From Chloroflexota bacterium (GTDB taxonomy: Bacteria; Chloroflexota; Anaerolineae; Aggregatilineales; Phototrophicaceae): DNA of 64,000 nucleotides. Numbering within the stretch: the first letter of the stretch is position 1; each line of letters opens with the position of its first letter. The position numbers were made by a program, and so were the translations under genes. The notes beneath the pieces are model-generated. The model saw only the letters and a program-made list of their open reading frames with translations, searched no databases and was not told the DNA's origin. The stretch is taken from positions 310,001 to 374,000 of the forward strand of contig JAIUNI010000005.1 in assembly GCA_020161935.1 (NCBI GenBank), read 5' to 3'. Of this stretch, positions 50,178 to 58,514 are shown one piece after another.

Positions 50178-51737
50178 ATGGCAAAGCGCAAATCAAAAAA
50201 CGCGGCAAATGAGCCGGGGCAGAAGACCATTAAGAAGATCTTAATCGCGAACCGTGGCGAGATCGCGGTGCGTGTCATTCGGGCGTGCCGTGACTTAGGC
50301 ATCGACTCGGTGGCGGTGTATTCGGAAGCTGACCGTACCAGCTTGCATGTACGATATGCGGATGAGGCGGTGTTTATCGGCCCGCCCGCCCCGCGCGAAA
50401 GCTATCTAGTGGCGGAAAAGATTATCGAGGCGGCGAAGAAAACAGGGGCGGATGCTATTCACCCCGGTTATGGCTTCCTTTCCGAACGCAGCTTTTTCTC
50501 GCAGATGTGCGCGGATGAAGGGATCATCTTCATCGGCCCGCCACCGGGGGCGATTGATACGATGGGCGACAAGCAGACGGCGCGTGAAACGGTGCGGAAA
50601 GCGGGTGTTCCAGTTGTGCCGGGGACGGAACCGGGGATGCGTGATGATGAAATTTTGGCACTCGCGCCCAGCTTCGGCTTCCCGCTGCTGGTGAAAGCGA
50701 CTGCCGGTGGTGGCGGTAAAGGTATGCGTGCCGTCACCCGCGAAGAAGATTTGAAGGACGCGATTGCCAGTGCGCGGCGCGAGGCCGAAAGCGCGTTTGG
50801 TAACGGTGATGTGTATGTGGAGAAGCTGCTGGTTGGTGCGCGGCATATCGAGTTCCAAATTTTGGCGGATACACACGGCAATACCATCCACCTTGGCGAA
50901 CGTGAATGCTCGATCCAACGGCGGCATCAAAAGTTGGTCGAAGAATCGCCGAGTATCGTCCTCGACCAAGACCAGTCGATGCGCGAACGGATGGGCGAAA
51001 TGGCGGTTAAGGCTGCTCAGTCGGTCGGTTATGTAAACGCCGGAACCATTGAGTGCCTCGTCGATAAAGACAAGAATTTCTACTTCTTGGAAATGAATAC
51101 CCGTTTGCAGGTAGAGCATCCGGTGACGGAACTCGTAACGGGTGTCGACCTTGTGAAAGAGCAAATTCGTATCGCGCGTGGGCGGCGTATGGGGCCGACG
51201 CAGAGCTTCCTGAACCCGACCGGTTGGGCGATTGAATGCCGTGTGAACGCCGAAGACCCCTATAACAACTTCATGCCTTCGGTGGGCAAGATTACGTCGC
51301 TGAATGTGCCAACAGGGCCGGGGGTGCGCGTCGACAGCGGCGTGTATGGTGGTTACGAGATTACCCCCTACTACGACAGCATGATCGCCAAGCTGATTTG
51401 CTGGGGCGAAGATCGTGGTGAGGCGATTTTGCGGATGCGCCGCGCCCTTGAAGAATACACGATCATGGGGGTGAAGCATAATATCCCGTTCCACCAGAAC
51501 CTGATGAACAGCTTCAGCTTTATCGCAGGGATGTTCGATACCAAGTTCGTTGAGGAACGCTTCAGCATGACGACTTATGAAGAAGCACCGAGCGAAGACG
51601 AACTGGAAACTTCGGCGATTGCAGCGACTTTATTCGCGCACCGTCAGCGCCAACTCGCGGGGCAGGTGGTCAGCCGTGGCGAACGGGACACTAGCAACTG
51701 GAAGTGGGTCGGGCGTTGGGAGAGGATGCACCGCTAA
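50178..51737 (+). CDS. pccA: Biotin carboxylase subunit of acyl-CoA carboxylase
   Basis: A 519-residue ATP-grasp biotin carboxylase: 'ILIANRGEIAVRVIRAC' start, ATP-binding 'GGGGKGMR', 'HIEFQILADTHGN', 'ERECSIQRRHQKLVEESPS' and 'NTRLQVEHPVTE' are all conserved. A basic N-terminal extension of about 20 residues precedes the domain. ATG 50178 is preferred because GGGAGG lies upstream. The biotin carrier domain is not fused but in the next gene (TAATG overlap). Confidence 0.93.
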   Translation: MAKRKSKNAANEPGQKTIKKILIANRGEIAVRVIRACRDLGIDSVAVYSEADRTSLHVRYADEAVFIGPPAPRESYLVAEKIIEAAKKTGADAIHPGYGFLSERSFFSQMCADEGIIFIGPPPGAIDTMGDKQTARETVRKAGVPVVPGTEPGMRDDEILALAPSFGFPLLVKATAGGGGKGMRAVTREEDLKDAIASARREAESAFGNGDVYVEKLLVGARHIEFQILADTHGNTIHLGERECSIQRRHQKLVEESPSIVLDQDQSMRERMGEMAVKAAQSVGYVNAGTIECLVDKDKNFYFLEMNTRLQVEHPVTELVTGVDLVKEQIRIARGRRMGPTQSFLNPTGWAIECRVNAEDPYNNFMPSVGKITSLNVPTGPGVRVDSGVYGGYEITPYYDSMIAKLICWGEDRGEAILRMRRALEEYTIMGVKHNIPFHQNLMNSFSFIAGMFDTKFVEERFSMTTYEEAPSEDELETSAIAATLFAHRQRQLAGQVVSRGERDTSNWKWVGRWERMHR

Positions 51738-52231
51738 TGAAATACGTTACGACGGTTAATAACAAGCAGTTTGAGATTGAGATTCTGGCGGATGGCAGCA
51801 TCACGGTGGATGGTCAGAAGCGCGAAGTTGACTTCCACGCACTTGGCCCGTCGATGTACTCGATCCTTGCTGAAAATGTCTCGCATGAACTGACGATTGA
51901 GCAGCGCGACGATGAGATCGAAGTGCTGATGCGCGGGCGCTTGTATAGTACCCGCGTGCTTGATGAACGGGCGCTGCTTATGGCGCAGCGAAGTGGTGGA
52001 CTGGGTGGCGATTCCGGTGAGGTTAATATTAAGTCGCCGATGCCGGGATTGATCGTCGCCGTGAAGGTTGAAGCCGGCCAAGCAGTAAAGGCTGGCGATA
52101 CGGTTGTCATCCTTGAGTCGATGAAGATGCAGAACGAATTGAAAGCCTCACGCGATGGTGTCGTCGGCAGTGTGAACGTGCAAGCCGGACAGACCGTTGA
52201 GCAACATAAGGTGTTGGTCAGCATCTCTTAG
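51737..52231 (+). CDS. Biotin carboxyl carrier protein
   Basis: A 164-residue protein with a beta-rich N-terminal part (about 1-85), a short linker and a biotinyl domain with biotin-accepting Lys130 in 'ESMKMQNEL'. It carries carboxybiotin between the upstream biotin carboxylase and carboxyltransferase. Its start overlaps the biotin carboxylase stop by one base. The N-terminal region resembles that of carrier proteins of propionyl/acyl-CoA carboxylases in which the domain is split off. Confidence 0.92.
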   Translation: MKYVTTVNNKQFEIEILADGSITVDGQKREVDFHALGPSMYSILAENVSHELTIEQRDDEIEVLMRGRLYSTRVLDERALLMAQRSGGLGGDSGEVNIKSPMPGLIVAVKVEAGQAVKAGDTVVILESMKMQNELKASRDGVVGSVNVQAGQTVEQHKVLVSIS

Positions 52232-52240
52232 GGCTGCCAC

Positions 52241-52729
52241 ATGATCTTATTGCGACCGACCGAGGTGGACGATCTGTCGTTTGTCGTCGCTGCTGAACAG
52301 CGTGACGAGAACAGCGTGTTCGTTATGCAGTGGACATACGACCAACACCGCGCCGCACTCTACGGAACGGACTTAGCCCACTTGATTATTGAAGATGAAT
52401 CCGACCAACGTGTCGGATTTATCCTTCTGGCGGGGTTAGAAAGCCCGCACCAGAGTATCGAGTTCCGGCGCATTGTGGTGACGGAAAAAGGGCGTGGCTA
52501 CGGGCAGGAAGCTGTTCAGCAGGTGCAGCGATTCGCCTTTACCCGCCTGAGCGCCCACCGGCTCTGGTTAGATGTGAAAGAAACCAACCGCCGCGCACGG
52601 TATATTTATGCGAAGCTCGGTTTCCGCGAGGAAGGGGTTTTGAGGGAATGTTTGAAAACCGGAGACACCTTTGAATCGTTGGTCGTTATGTCCATTTTGA
52701 GTCACGAATATTTTCAACTGCCCACTTAA
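52241..52729 (+). CDS. GNAT-family N-acetyltransferase
   Basis: A 162-residue acetyltransferase of the RimJ/RimL-like group. The acetyl-CoA site is 'VTEKGRGYGQEAVQ' (Q/RxxGxG/A), and 'LDVKETNRRARYIYAKLGFREEG' is the typical C-terminal pattern. The acceptor is unknown. It begins 9 bases after the biotin carrier gene, so it may share the carboxylase operon, but a functional link is not evident. Confidence 0.87.
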   Translation: MILLRPTEVDDLSFVVAAEQRDENSVFVMQWTYDQHRAALYGTDLAHLIIEDESDQRVGFILLAGLESPHQSIEFRRIVVTEKGRGYGQEAVQQVQRFAFTRLSAHRLWLDVKETNRRARYIYAKLGFREEGVLRECLKTGDTFESLVVMSILSHEYFQLPT

Positions 52730-52746
52730 CCCTAATAGTAGCCACT

Positions 52747-54198
52747 GTGTCCCGATTTTCCCCACCCATCAAGTCATATGTCCCGATGATCTGGATTGTT
52801 CTACTCGCCGGATATGTGTTGGCAGGCGTGGTTGACGTTCCATTTCATGGGGATGAGTCGACGCAAATTTTCATGAGCCGCGATTACGCCTACCAATTTA
52901 TCGACCATGATATGAGCCGGTTGGCGTACAGTGATGATCCTGTTAGCCTGACTGAGCAGCAGCTTCGACTCATTAACGGGACAGTGAACAAATATCTGAT
53001 CGGGCTGGCGTGGCACGCGGCGGGTATGCGCGTCAACGACGTTAACGAGCAGTGGGATTGGGGCGCGGATTGGAACTACAACCAGCAGAATAACCACGCG
53101 CCATCATTCGAACTTTTGATTGCCGCGCGGTGGCCTTCGGCGCTGCTGCTGGCAGCCGGTGTCGCGGTCATGTTCGGGTTGGGTAAGGCGCTCGGTGGTA
53201 AATGGACACCGTATATCGCCAGCCTGTATTATGCGCTCAATCCCGCGCTGCTCCTGAATGGGCGGCGGGCGATGATGGAGGGCAGTTTCATCTTTTTTAG
53301 CTTGCTAGCTGTGTTGGTGGGTATCTGGTTATTGCAACATCCATCCATGCGAAGGGCGATTTTACTGGGTATCGTCAGCGGGTTTGCACTCGCCAGTAAG
53401 CATACAGCGGTTTTCACAGTAGCGGCTGTTTTCGCGTCGGTAATCATCTATCTAGTTTACCAATCGGCACGGTCGGAAGATGATTACAGCGTAGTGGATT
53501 ATGTGCTGCTGCCATACTTAGGTTTCGCGACGATTGCCACGCTTGGGGTGTTTTTGGCGCTGAATCCGGCATGGTGGGGCGATCCGGTGGCGAGGGCGCA
53601 AACTGTTTTACAACTGCGGCAGGATTTGCTAGCCGGACAAACGGCTGTTTTCGGCGGGTATTCCAACTTTGCCGATCAACTCGGCGGTTTCTTCCGTCAA
53701 AGTTTGGTTGTTTACCCGCAGTATTATGAGGTTAGCGGCTGGGAAGGCTATATTGCTGACCAGATCAGCCGTTATGAGTCGTCGGTCTGGCGTGGGGTAA
53801 GCATGGGCGGCTCGGTCATCGGTGCGCTGTTCGTGTGTGGTATCATGGCAGTTGGTACGTGGGAAATGGTAAGCCCGCTCATTCCACTACGCTTGCGTAA
53901 ACGGTGGATAGTGGATGATGACGAACCCATTACCAATGCTCATCCGCCAATCACTGGCGCACGGTGGTTAGTCGGTTTGTGGGCGCTGGTCATGGTACTC
54001 ACGACGATGTTCTTAACCCCGCTGGAATGGCAGCGCTATTACTTACCCGTGTATCCGGCGATAGGGTTGGTGGCTGCGCTGGGTGTTGATGTGCTGCTGA
54101 CGCGATGGAAGTGGCGCACACTTTTAAACCGGCGTGTTGATGAACCGGTACTCAGTGGTGACGATTCGCGACCGGATACGTTGCCGGAACTTGTTTAA
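52747..54198 (+). CDS. GT39-like membrane glycosyltransferase
   Basis: A 483-residue polytopic protein with about ten membrane segments. The first extracytoplasmic loop has 'VPFHGDESTQIFMSRDY', in which the Asp/Glu pair fits the catalytic acid of protein mannosyltransferase (GT39/PMT/ArnT) enzymes. They transfer a sugar from a polyprenyl phosphate to protein or lipid outside the membrane. The start is uncertain: GTG 52747 or ATG 52786. It is followed 30 bases later by a second, larger membrane glycosyltransferase. Confidence 0.8.
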   Translation: MSRFSPPIKSYVPMIWIVLLAGYVLAGVVDVPFHGDESTQIFMSRDYAYQFIDHDMSRLAYSDDPVSLTEQQLRLINGTVNKYLIGLAWHAAGMRVNDVNEQWDWGADWNYNQQNNHAPSFELLIAARWPSALLLAAGVAVMFGLGKALGGKWTPYIASLYYALNPALLLNGRRAMMEGSFIFFSLLAVLVGIWLLQHPSMRRAILLGIVSGFALASKHTAVFTVAAVFASVIIYLVYQSARSEDDYSVVDYVLLPYLGFATIATLGVFLALNPAWWGDPVARAQTVLQLRQDLLAGQTAVFGGYSNFADQLGGFFRQSLVVYPQYYEVSGWEGYIADQISRYESSVWRGVSMGGSVIGALFVCGIMAVGTWEMVSPLIPLRLRKRWIVDDDEPITNAHPPITGARWLVGLWALVMVLTTMFLTPLEWQRYYLPVYPAIGLVAALGVDVLLTRWKWRTLLNRRVDEPVLSGDDSRPDTLPELV

Positions 54199-54227
54199 CT
54201 CATTCATACTGATTTCGAAAACCCCCT

Positions 54228-56813
54228 ATGCCCTATTGGATCACTTCAACTTTAGCTGCTACACCTGCCTTGATCTGGATGTTCATCGGGGTGGGTTTGC
54301 CGTGGGCGTTGGTGGCGCTGCCGCGACGTGACTGGCGCGACCGTGTGATGGCTGCCTGTTTAGCGCTGGCATTCGGCCCTGCGCTGGTGACCGCTTGGAT
54401 GTTCATACTAGGCAGCATCCAGAATGCGAACCTGCTGCGGCTGGATACCGTACTTATCGGCACGGTGGTTATTGCCGTGGTGGGGTGGGTGTTGGTGTGG
54501 CGACGGAGATCTGAACCATCAAATTACCCAGCGCATCAAGAAAATCAGCAGCTTGGTTTTGATGAACGCTTGTTGATTGTGCTGGTCATCGCGGCTTTGG
54601 TGGTGCGCTGGATCGGTGTCGCGTATTGGCCGACGACGGCTTACGACGCGCTGTGGGTGTATGGCTATGAGGGGCGGCTGTATACGCTGCTTGGGCATAT
54701 CCCAACAACGATTGAATATTATCCACAGTTTTTACCTTTGCAGCATACATTTATACAGCTTGCAGTGGGTGGGCTTGATGACCATGCGGCAAGGGCGGTA
54801 CTGCCGTGGCTGCACTTGGGCAGCATTTTAGCCGTTTACGTGATGGGCAGCCGCTTGTTCTCACGGCGGGCGGGCATTTACGCAGCGGCGATATGGGCGC
54901 TGTACCCGCATATGGGCGAGTGGTCACGTTATGGCGATCTGGAAGTGCCGCTGACGTTCATGTTTACCGGTGCGGCGGCCTTTTTCGTGATGGCGTGGAC
55001 AAGCAAGTCGTCAGTCAACAGTCATCAGTCAACAGTGGCTAATCAGTATTCCCTAGCTGCTCGACGTTATGCCGTGATCGCGGGTTTGTTTTTGGGCATT
55101 GGCCTATGGACGAAGCCGACGATGGGCGCGTTCATTTGGGGCGTGATGCTGGTCGCGGGGATTGCGCTAGTGGTCGTGTGGTGGCGGTCGTCGAAACTGT
55201 CGATCTCTGCACTCGTCCGGCAGCTCTGCCCACAAATCGAAGTGGTGCTAATTACGGGCTTGGTGTGCATCCCGCTGGGGGGGGGGTGGTACATCCGCAA
55301 CCTTTTGCTGGGGCATCAGGCGATAATTTTCCCTGATGGTTATTGGCAGACGCTGGCCGCCCGCAGTGGGGTTGAGTTTGGCTGGCCGTTGTTGGCGCTC
55401 ATAACCGCTGCTGCTTGGGTGATCTGGTATGACCGTCAACATGGAAAGCGTCTCATCATTTGGCAGCTTACCCTCGGTTTACTCTTGATCGCTGTTGGGG
55501 TTTGGCCGTCAATCTATAACACCGGCACCATTGGGATTACCGATAACCGGATAGGTGCGCTGGAATGGGCGGCTCTTGGCGCAGGGTTGGTGATTACTGC
55601 TGTTGTGTTGTGGTGGTGGGCGCAAGACCGTTGGACGGCTGAGGGCAAGGCGACCGCGATTAAGCTCGGCTTGTTGTGGGTGTTGGGACTGCCATATTTC
55701 ATTACATGGTTTTATTCCTACAGCTATCACTACCGGTTGTCGTTCGCCATCGTGCCATTGATGATTATGCCGACGGCGGCCATTCTGGCGCTGTGGTACG
55801 AATGGCTGACGCGCAACCAAATGACAAAACGTCTGTTGTCTGCGGCAGCGTCTGTTGTTGTGATCGCGCTAGCGCTGCCGGGGATTGTGAACCCGTTGTA
55901 TGACGTAAACGCGGGTTGGGATTGGCTGTGGACGGATAAGCTCCCGGATGACCACGCACGCTACGAGTCCGGTAATAAGGCGCTGATGACGGTGGTTGAT
56001 GGGTTACAGAAGTACATTGACGAAAACCCCGATAAGCCGCTGACGGTGGTTGCGCCGCAGGTGAAGCGGCTGCCGTTCTTCTTCCCAACGGCTGACATTC
56101 GGATTGCGACGATGCCTGAAAAGCTCAGTGAACTCGAAGGCGTGACCTATTTTATCTACGGCAAGCCGGAAGCGGGTGGCGATTTTAATACGTTCGTGGT
56201 GGGGCAAAACCAAGTGCTGTCGGCATTGTCACGCTCGACCACCAGTACGGATGTCGGCGACACGATTATGCGCCGCGCGTGGGGGGATGACGACGGTGTG
56301 TTCAAATACACTGTGTATGAACTTCACCTTGAAAACCGTTTGCGACCGCCGAATTTTATTAATGGGCCGACGACTGAAGGCGATGTCGTCTTTGGCGATT
56401 TTGCGCGGCTGCTGGGCTACGACATTGGTGGCTTGGACTTCTGGCAGGGGCGTAAGCTGGTCATGCATCTGTTCTGGCAAGTACTCCAGCAGCCTACGGC
56501 GGATTATATGATCTATATTCACCTGCGCGACCGCGATGGGAACGTCCTGCAAGCGTGGGACGGGCCGGTAAGCTGGACGCGCGATGGTAATACCTATTCC
56601 ACGCTGGTTTGGGAGCAGGGGGAATTTATTATTGACGAGCGCGAACTCGTGTTTGATGCTGCGGATGCGCCATTCGGTGACGGTTATTCAATGGTGGTGG
56701 GGATGTACGACCTCGCCACGAATGAGCGCGTACCGATGACGATCAATGGACAAGAAGTGGGCGAAGGGTATCACATTTCTGCACCGTTTACAGTCGCGCC
56801 CATCCCCGATTAA
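54228..56813 (+). CDS. Large membrane glycosyltransferase-like protein with C-terminal beta domain
   Basis: An 861-residue protein with about twelve membrane segments in the first 560 residues (ArnT/PMT-like loop 'YWPTTAYDALWVYGYEGR' after segment 4) and a long extracytoplasmic C-terminal region (about 560-861). The last 140 residues ('FGDFARLLGYDIGG', 'LVMHLFWQVLQQPTADYMIY', 'HLRDRDGNVLQAWDGP') match a beta domain attached to many Chloroflexota glycosyltransferases. Near residue 262 the protein contains a Ser/Asn/Gln-rich insert encoded by a GTCAGTCAACAGT-type repeat. It may glycosylate surface proteins. Confidence 0.77.
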   Translation: MPYWITSTLAATPALIWMFIGVGLPWALVALPRRDWRDRVMAACLALAFGPALVTAWMFILGSIQNANLLRLDTVLIGTVVIAVVGWVLVWRRRSEPSNYPAHQENQQLGFDERLLIVLVIAALVVRWIGVAYWPTTAYDALWVYGYEGRLYTLLGHIPTTIEYYPQFLPLQHTFIQLAVGGLDDHAARAVLPWLHLGSILAVYVMGSRLFSRRAGIYAAAIWALYPHMGEWSRYGDLEVPLTFMFTGAAAFFVMAWTSKSSVNSHQSTVANQYSLAARRYAVIAGLFLGIGLWTKPTMGAFIWGVMLVAGIALVVVWWRSSKLSISALVRQLCPQIEVVLITGLVCIPLGGGWYIRNLLLGHQAIIFPDGYWQTLAARSGVEFGWPLLALITAAAWVIWYDRQHGKRLIIWQLTLGLLLIAVGVWPSIYNTGTIGITDNRIGALEWAALGAGLVITAVVLWWWAQDRWTAEGKATAIKLGLLWVLGLPYFITWFYSYSYHYRLSFAIVPLMIMPTAAILALWYEWLTRNQMTKRLLSAAASVVVIALALPGIVNPLYDVNAGWDWLWTDKLPDDHARYESGNKALMTVVDGLQKYIDENPDKPLTVVAPQVKRLPFFFPTADIRIATMPEKLSELEGVTYFIYGKPEAGGDFNTFVVGQNQVLSALSRSTTSTDVGDTIMRRAWGDDDGVFKYTVYELHLENRLRPPNFINGPTTEGDVVFGDFARLLGYDIGGLDFWQGRKLVMHLFWQVLQQPTADYMIYIHLRDRDGNVLQAWDGPVSWTRDGNTYSTLVWEQGEFIIDERELVFDAADAPFGDGYSMVVGMYDLATNERVPMTINGQEVGEGYHISAPFTVAPIPD

Positions 56814-56877
56814 ATATCAGATCGGTAAATTGTTACAATTTTCTATCCAAAATGTAACCAAGCTCTATGCTGATTAA

Positions 56878-56906
56878 TTGACATAGTATTGATGAAGGGC
56901 TAATAT
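56878..56906 (+). promoter_or_regulatory. Sigma-70-type promoter before hypothetical gene
   Basis: TTGACA (56878-56883), 17-base spacer, TAATAT (56901-56906) lie about 60 bases upstream of the 137-residue gene at 56969. A GTTACA/TGTAAC dyad spans about 56832-56859 just upstream. Confidence 0.55.
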
Positions 56907-56968
56907 AAGGATATAAGCACAACTATTTTGTCGAGTTGACTTTTTAGCTGTACATGAAGGATGTTAAG

Positions 56969-57382
56969 ATGGTTGGCATAAAATGTGTATGGGACGACAG
57001 TGAAAAAACTGTCATTCGCATGTACGTGAGTGATTATTGGGATTGGGATGATCTCAACACTGCCATTGAGGGCATGACGGACATGATACGTGAGGTTCAG
57101 CATCAGGTGGATGTCTTAACCATTATGCGTCCGACAGCCAAAATGCCATCGGGCAACATTACGCACTACTTAAAAGATGCGATTGTTCGCTTACCGCGCA
57201 ACGCTGGAACACACATCATGGTCGGGGGCAATATACTCTGTAACCGTGCGCTTCGTGCGTTATCGCACCGTTACACTTGCATGACGGGGCGGCTGCTCCA
57301 AACAAATTCGTTGGGAGAGGCGTATCGCATGATCGCCCGCAACCGCCCGGAACGTTATGAAGAGGATGAACTTGTCGCCTAG
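56969..57382 (+). CDS. Hypothetical protein, STAS/SpoIIAA-like candidate
   Basis: A 137-residue soluble protein. Alternating strands and helices ('VIRMYVSDYWDWDDLNTAIEGMTDMI', 'VDVLTIMRPTAKMP', 'THIMVGGNILCNRALRAL') look like the STAS/SpoIIAA-like fold, but no catalytic or phosphorylated Ser motif is clear. GAAGG lies eight bases before ATG 56969, preferred to ATG 56954. Its own promoter is seen upstream. The 3' end overlaps the convergent CHAD gene by four bases. Function unknown. Confidence 0.55.
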   Translation: MVGIKCVWDDSEKTVIRMYVSDYWDWDDLNTAIEGMTDMIREVQHQVDVLTIMRPTAKMPSGNITHYLKDAIVRLPRNAGTHIMVGGNILCNRALRALSHRYTCMTGRLLQTNSLGEAYRMIARNRPERYEEDELVA

Positions 57383-58356
57383 CGCAGCGCCAGCACAGCG
57401 GACGAGAGTTTTTGCTGTATCTTACGGGTATTGAACAGTTGCCACAGTTCATTCAGTTGAACTTTTAAGTCAGACTCTTTCGCTTCGATGCTGTTGATGT
57501 AATCCGTCAGCGCTTTTACCGGGTTGTCGTTCAGGAATTCGTTTAGATAGGCACGGGCGACAACTGCATCATTCAAGTGGCCCAAGCAGTCTTGAAGCGC
57601 TTTAATCGAGTCGATGTACTCACTCGTCTGCGGCCCCAGCACCTCACCAAACAGAGATAACGTGTATCGCAACTGCTTGAACTCGATCCGCAGCGCATGG
57701 AGCGTGGCGGAGTCGGCTTCTGCTAAAACCGCGTCATATGACCGGACGGCTGCCAAGCGATGATAGATGATGATCGGTAGAATGTGGCGTACTTGTACCG
57801 GTGTAACTTCATCCTTCGGCAGGGATTTTGCCCCTTCACCCTCTGTTAGTAAGAACTTGCTAAAATCCTTGATGAGGCGGCGGTAAAGACGTGAATCGAG
57901 CAGCTCAACGAGTTCTTCCCGCGCTTTCTGGCGCTGCTGATCGAGAACGTCAATCGCCTGCTGAATGTCGGCTTGCTTGGCGGCTTTCAGTTTGAGTTGA
58001 TACGCGCGAATATCCTCGATCAACACATCCAGATCGCGGACTGCACCCAGCGTCCATGCGAGGTGTCGCAGTTCAGTTTTGAAGGGGCTGATGCTGCGCT
58101 TGTAATAGGGACTGAGCAAACGGAACAAGCTCCGCATTTTACGGATGGCGACCCGCATGTCGTGGACGCTTTCAATATCTTCACCGGTGCGGCTGTCCGC
58201 TTCCTGCGCCAGCATTTTGACAAATTCGGCGAGTAGAATTTTGCGTCCGGCTTCCGCCATGACATCATCAGGACTTACCGGCTGAATGGCTGCGGATAAC
58301 TTTTCGATACGTTCGCCAAGATTAAAGGCCATATGCGCTCGTTTCTGGTGTTTCAT
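57379..58356 (-). CDS. CHAD-domain protein
   Basis: A 325-residue helical protein with the CHAD motif 'VHDMRVAIRKMRSLFRLL' near residue 65-82, 'LRHLAWTLGAVRDLDVL' and later 'LHALRIEFKQLRYTLSLF', the conserved His and Arg/Lys rows that form the basic groove. CHAD domains bind polyphosphate or are targeted to polyphosphate granules. CYTH and CHAD domains are often fused or adjacent; here they are 40 kb apart. A second start (MAFNLGE, 58332) is possible. Confidence 0.87.
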   Translation of the reverse strand: MKHQKRAHMAFNLGERIEKLSAAIQPVSPDDVMAEAGRKILLAEFVKMLAQEADSRTGEDIESVHDMRVAIRKMRSLFRLLSPYYKRSISPFKTELRHLAWTLGAVRDLDVLIEDIRAYQLKLKAAKQADIQQAIDVLDQQRQKAREELVELLDSRLYRRLIKDFSKFLLTEGEGAKSLPKDEVTPVQVRHILPIIIYHRLAAVRSYDAVLAEADSATLHALRIEFKQLRYTLSLFGEVLGPQTSEYIDSIKALQDCLGHLNDAVVARAYLNEFLNDNPVKALTDYINSIEAKESDLKVQLNELWQLFNTRKIQQKLSSAVLALR

Positions 58357-58514
58357 TCGATAATGCCCACTATTTTAAACGAAGATGATGAGAGTTATGA
58401 AAATCACAGGCAAACCTTAATCTGATTAAGATATTTATGACTCTCTTTACGGTAAGATGCGTGTGCAATGGGAGAGGGGTGCTATAATGCCTGTACGTTA
58501 TTTGAGGGTGAAAT

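Noticed and set aside
50406..51494. 362-codon frame antisense to the biotin carboxylase gene
   Set aside because: The plus-strand gene is unmistakable and conserved throughout; the antisense product has typical shadow composition.
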